DNA of 8,339 bases, from contig CAKSPL010000042.1 of NCBI GenBank assembly GCA_934481325.1, forward strand, positions 1-8,339, in the 5' to 3' direction. The stretch's first letter is position 1. Each line of letters opens with the position of its first letter. The stretch comes from an uncultured Eubacteriales bacterium. GTDB taxonomy: Bacteria; Bacillota; Clostridia; Oscillospirales; CAG-272. The notes under the pieces were generated by a model. The model did not search any database and was not told where the DNA came from. It saw only the letters and a program-made list of their open reading frames with translations. The position numbers were made by a program, and so were the translations under genes. Positions 6,137 through 8,339 of the stretch are shown piece by piece.

Positions 6137-7786
6137 TTGCCAACTCAGGGAAATGAACCGGAATACGGGAAGAAACGCTTTTTCGGGGGCGTGTTTTTGC
6201 TGTTTTCGGCAACCTTTCTTGCCAAGCTGATCGGGCTGTTTTACAAAATCCCCCTTATCCGCATCGTCGGTGTGGAGGGGATGGCTTATTTTCTTGCCGC
6301 ATACCATATTTATTCGCTGTTGTTCGTGCTTTCCGCCACCGGGCTTCCGAACGCACTCAGCCTCCTGGTGGCAAGAGCGGAGGCGGCAAATGCGCCGAAG
6401 CTGGCGCGGCGGTGCTTCCGCGTGGCGGCGGCACTGTTTCTCCTTTTGGGGTTGCTTGGCACCGCGGCATTGATCTTTTTTGCCGAACCGCTTGCCGCGC
6501 GGCTCTCTATGCGGGAGTCCGCCGCCGCAATCGTGGCAATTGCGCCCTCCCTCTTTCTTGCCGGCTGGATCGGTGCGGTGAGAGGGTATTTTCAGGGCAG
6601 ACAGAGAATGATGCCGACGGCAGCTTCCGAGGTGGCGGAGGCGGTCGGTAAACTCGTGTTCGGACTGCTGTTTTCGCTGATTGCCGCCGCGCGGGGCGCG
6701 GAGCCGCCACAGCTTGCAGCGGCGGCAATCCTCGGCATTACTGCCGGGATGTGCCTTTCCGCGCTGATTTTATTGGTTCTGTATTTTGCCGACCGCATCA
6801 AACGGATCGGCACGGAGCGGGGGAGTGCCGCAGGCGGGGGGCAGAAAATTCTGCCAAGGCTTGTGCGGCTTGCATTGCCGATGACCCTGAGTGCCTCGGT
6901 GATGAGTTTGGTCAGCCTTGTGGATACGGCACTGATTTCCGGGAGATTGCAGGCGGCGGGATATGCCCCGTCGGTGGCAAATTCCCTTTACAGTGCCTAC
7001 GGAAACCTTGCCGTTCCGTTGTATAATCTGGTTCCCACCCTGCTCTCGCCCCTGTCGCTTGCGCTGATGCCGATGCTCGGCGCGGCTCTGGAAAAGCGGG
7101 ATACAAAGGGTGCCGCGGAGCTGTTTCTCTCCGGTCTTCGCTTAACGGCGTTCATTGCGATTCCCGCCGCATTGGGGCTTTCCGCCTTTTCCTCACCGAT
7201 TCTGACGATGATTTATCGCGGGGTGAGTGACGCAACCGCGGTGGCGGCACCGCTTCTTACTCTGCTTGGCGTGTGCGCGGTACCTGCCGCCTTTATTACT
7301 CTGACCGGCGCGGCTCTCCAGGCATTGGGTCGCCCCGGTGTTCCGGTAATTGCGATGAGTGCGGGGGCGGCTCTCAAGCTGGTCACCGAGTTTTTTCTGT
7401 TAGCTCACCCGTCGGTTGGCATTTACGCGGCACCGATCAGCACACTTTTCTGCAATACGGCGGTGCTTTGTATCCAGCTGACAGTGCTTTGCCGGGTGTT
7501 CCCGTTCCGGGTATCGCCCGCAAGGGATCTTTTCCGCCCGTTTTTTGCCGCACTTTGCAGTGTGGGGGCGGGAATCGGCATATACGCCGTGTCGGCGCGT
7601 GTGCTTGCCGCCACTCCGCGCCTGCTTGTTACGCTTTCCTTTACGGCGTGCCTGTATCTCTTTCTTTCCCTGCGCTTCTCCGCGCTTACGAGAGAGGATC
7701 TCGGCACATTGCCGCTTGGCGGCAGACTTTGTCCTCTTTTAGAGAAACTGCGGTTATTCCCGAAACCGATGAAAATTAAGGAGTAA
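6137..7786 (+). CDS. MurJ/SpoVB-type lipid-linked polysaccharide flippase (MOP superfamily), YabM-like
   Basis: An integral membrane protein of the MOP flippase superfamily, expected to move a lipid-linked sugar (lipid II or a spore/wall precursor) across the cytoplasmic membrane. From the TTG at 6137 it has 549 residues. Hydrophobic segments near 15–35, 48–70, 93–115, 132–150, 168–186, 195–217, 238–262, 283–305, 335–355, 368–388, 400–422, 427–450, 464–486 and 492–512 give 14 helices, the MurJ/SpoVB count. Family sequences include AKLIGLFYKIPLIRIVGVEGMAYF (29–52), TGLPNALS (68–75) and RGYFQGRQRMMPTAASEVAEA (149–169). mazG follows 3 bases later, the same pairing as yabM–yabN in B. subtilis, where the neighbours include sporulation genes. 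A role in sporulation or cell-wall synthesis is inferred from this. A longer frame back to 6023 overlaps hemZ and is unlikely to be used. SpoVB itself is an alternative name; the substrate cannot be told. Confidence 0.88.
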   Translation: MPTQGNEPEYGKKRFFGGVFLLFSATFLAKLIGLFYKIPLIRIVGVEGMAYFLAAYHIYSLLFVLSATGLPNALSLLVARAEAANAPKLARRCFRVAAALFLLLGLLGTAALIFFAEPLAARLSMRESAAAIVAIAPSLFLAGWIGAVRGYFQGRQRMMPTAASEVAEAVGKLVFGLLFSLIAAARGAEPPQLAAAAILGITAGMCLSALILLVLYFADRIKRIGTERGSAAGGGQKILPRLVRLALPMTLSASVMSLVSLVDTALISGRLQAAGYAPSVANSLYSAYGNLAVPLYNLVPTLLSPLSLALMPMLGAALEKRDTKGAAELFLSGLRLTAFIAIPAALGLSAFSSPILTMIYRGVSDATAVAAPLLTLLGVCAVPAAFITLTGAALQALGRPGVPVIAMSAGAALKLVTEFFLLAHPSVGIYAAPISTLFCNTAVLCIQLTVLCRVFPFRVSPARDLFRPFFAALCSVGAGIGIYAVSARVLAATPRLLVTLSFTACLYLFLSLRFSALTREDLGTLPLGGRLCPLLEKLRLFPKPMKIKE

Positions 7787-7789
7787 AAT

Positions 7790-8339
7790 ATGAACAGAGA
7801 CGAAAAAATGCAGGAGCTTCTGCAAAAAAAGGAATATCGGACGGATGATCTGGTTACGATAGTAGAAATCCTTCGCGCACCCGGCGGATGCCCGTGGGAC
7901 AGGGAACAAACCCACAAATCCTTGCGCAACGGGCTGATTGAGGAAACCTACGAGGTGGTGGAAGCCATTGACAACGAGGATCCGAAGTTGCTTCGTGAGG
8001 AGCTGGGTGATGTGCTTTTGCAGCTGGTGATGCACGCGGAACTGGCAAGGGAGGACGGGCAATTTACCTTTGACGATGTGGCAAACGATATCTGCCGCAA
8101 AATGATCCTGCGGCATCCGCACGTGTTCGGAGAAGTAAAGGCGGACACGGTGGAAGCCGTGCTTTCCAACTGGGAGGCAATCAAAAGCGAGGAAAAGCAC
8201 CGCGAAACGATGACCGCAAAGCTCCGTGCCATCCCGCCTCAGCTTCCCGCCCTGATGCGTGCCGTTAAAGTTGGGAAAAAGGCAAACATGTTTGATTTTC
8301 CGGATGCGGCATCCGTGTTTGACAAGCTGAATGAAGAGC
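7790..8339 (+). CDS. mazG: Nucleoside triphosphate pyrophosphohydrolase MazG (3' end cut off by window)
   Basis: MazG splits (d)NTPs into NMP and pyrophosphate, cleaning damaged or excess nucleotides; in E. coli it also affects (p)ppGpp levels after starvation. The ATG at 7790 has AAGGAG 6 bases upstream (7778–7783), inside the end of the flippase gene. The 183 visible codons are open to the window end; the family is usually about 260 residues, so about 75 are outside. Signatures are LRAPGGCPWDREQTHKSL (28–45), the metal-binding E51-E52-x-x-E55 in IEETYE, E71-x-x-D74 in EELGD, and KMILRHPHVFGEV (104–116). The second MazG repeat has begun (AVKVGKKANMFDFPD, 158–172). Unlike B. subtilis YabN, there is no N-terminal tetrapyrrole-methylase-type domain: the protein starts right before the first MazG unit. 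It forms a two-gene unit with the flippase. Confidence 0.95.
   Translation, partial: MNRDEKMQELLQKKEYRTDDLVTIVEILRAPGGCPWDREQTHKSLRNGLIEETYEVVEAIDNEDPKLLREELGDVLLQLVMHAELAREDGQFTFDDVANDICRKMILRHPHVFGEVKADTVEAVLSNWEAIKSEEKHRETMTAKLRAIPPQLPALMRAVKVGKKANMFDFPDAASVFDKLNEE

Noticed and set aside
7273..7779. 168-codon plus-strand frame inside the flippase gene
   Set aside because: Out-of-frame reading of a strongly supported membrane protein; the translation is Cys/Arg/Gly-rich without domains.
1..8339. Mobile element, CRISPR array, RNA gene or new defence-type system
   Set aside because: No transposase, terminal repeats, spaced repeats, tRNA-like folds or unfamiliar gene clusters were seen; essentially all the DNA is taken up by recognisable core genes.

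Overview
The window is a stretch of core chromosome, all on the plus strand, from what looks like an anaerobic member of the Bacillota, class Clostridia. Evidence for this is the recJ–relA–dtd–hemZ and SpoVB/YabM-type flippase–mazG gene orders, strong AAGGAG-type ribosome binding sites, and the bifunctional single-copy type of RelA/SpoT protein. The DNA is fairly GC-rich with many G/C third positions, which would suit a gut Oscillospirales-like lineage, but that placement is inference only.

Layout: (1) 1–2073, recJ single-strand exonuclease, missing its first few dozen codons at the window edge. (2) 2088–4313, a bifunctional (p)ppGpp synthetase/hydrolase with all its usual domains. (3) 4310–4600, a D-aminoacyl-tRNA deacylase (dtd) that is in frame but has lost about 60 central residues, including the catalytic SQFT-type segment. 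(4) 4597–6090, hemZ, a radical SAM protein annotated as an oxygen-independent coproporphyrinogen dehydrogenase. (5) 6091–6136, a short spacer with a GC-rich inverted repeat. (6) 6137–7786, a 14-helix MurJ/SpoVB-type flippase with a TTG start. (7) 7790–8339, mazG nucleotide pyrophosphohydrolase, cut off by the window end.

The genes are packed tightly. relA/dtd and dtd/hemZ share ATGA stop–start overlaps, recJ runs almost directly into relA, and only 3 bases separate the flippase from mazG. A single transcript for at least recJ–hemZ is likely. The work covered is housekeeping: DNA repair, stringent response, tRNA proofreading, tetrapyrrole-type radical chemistry, envelope precursor export and nucleotide-pool cleaning.

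No mobile element, CRISPR array, RNA gene or defence-like system was seen, and I do not think the window holds a new multi-gene system. The item most worth a second look is the internally deleted dtd. With it goes the apparent compaction of the locus: apt is absent between recJ and relA, and nothing lies between dtd and hemZ.
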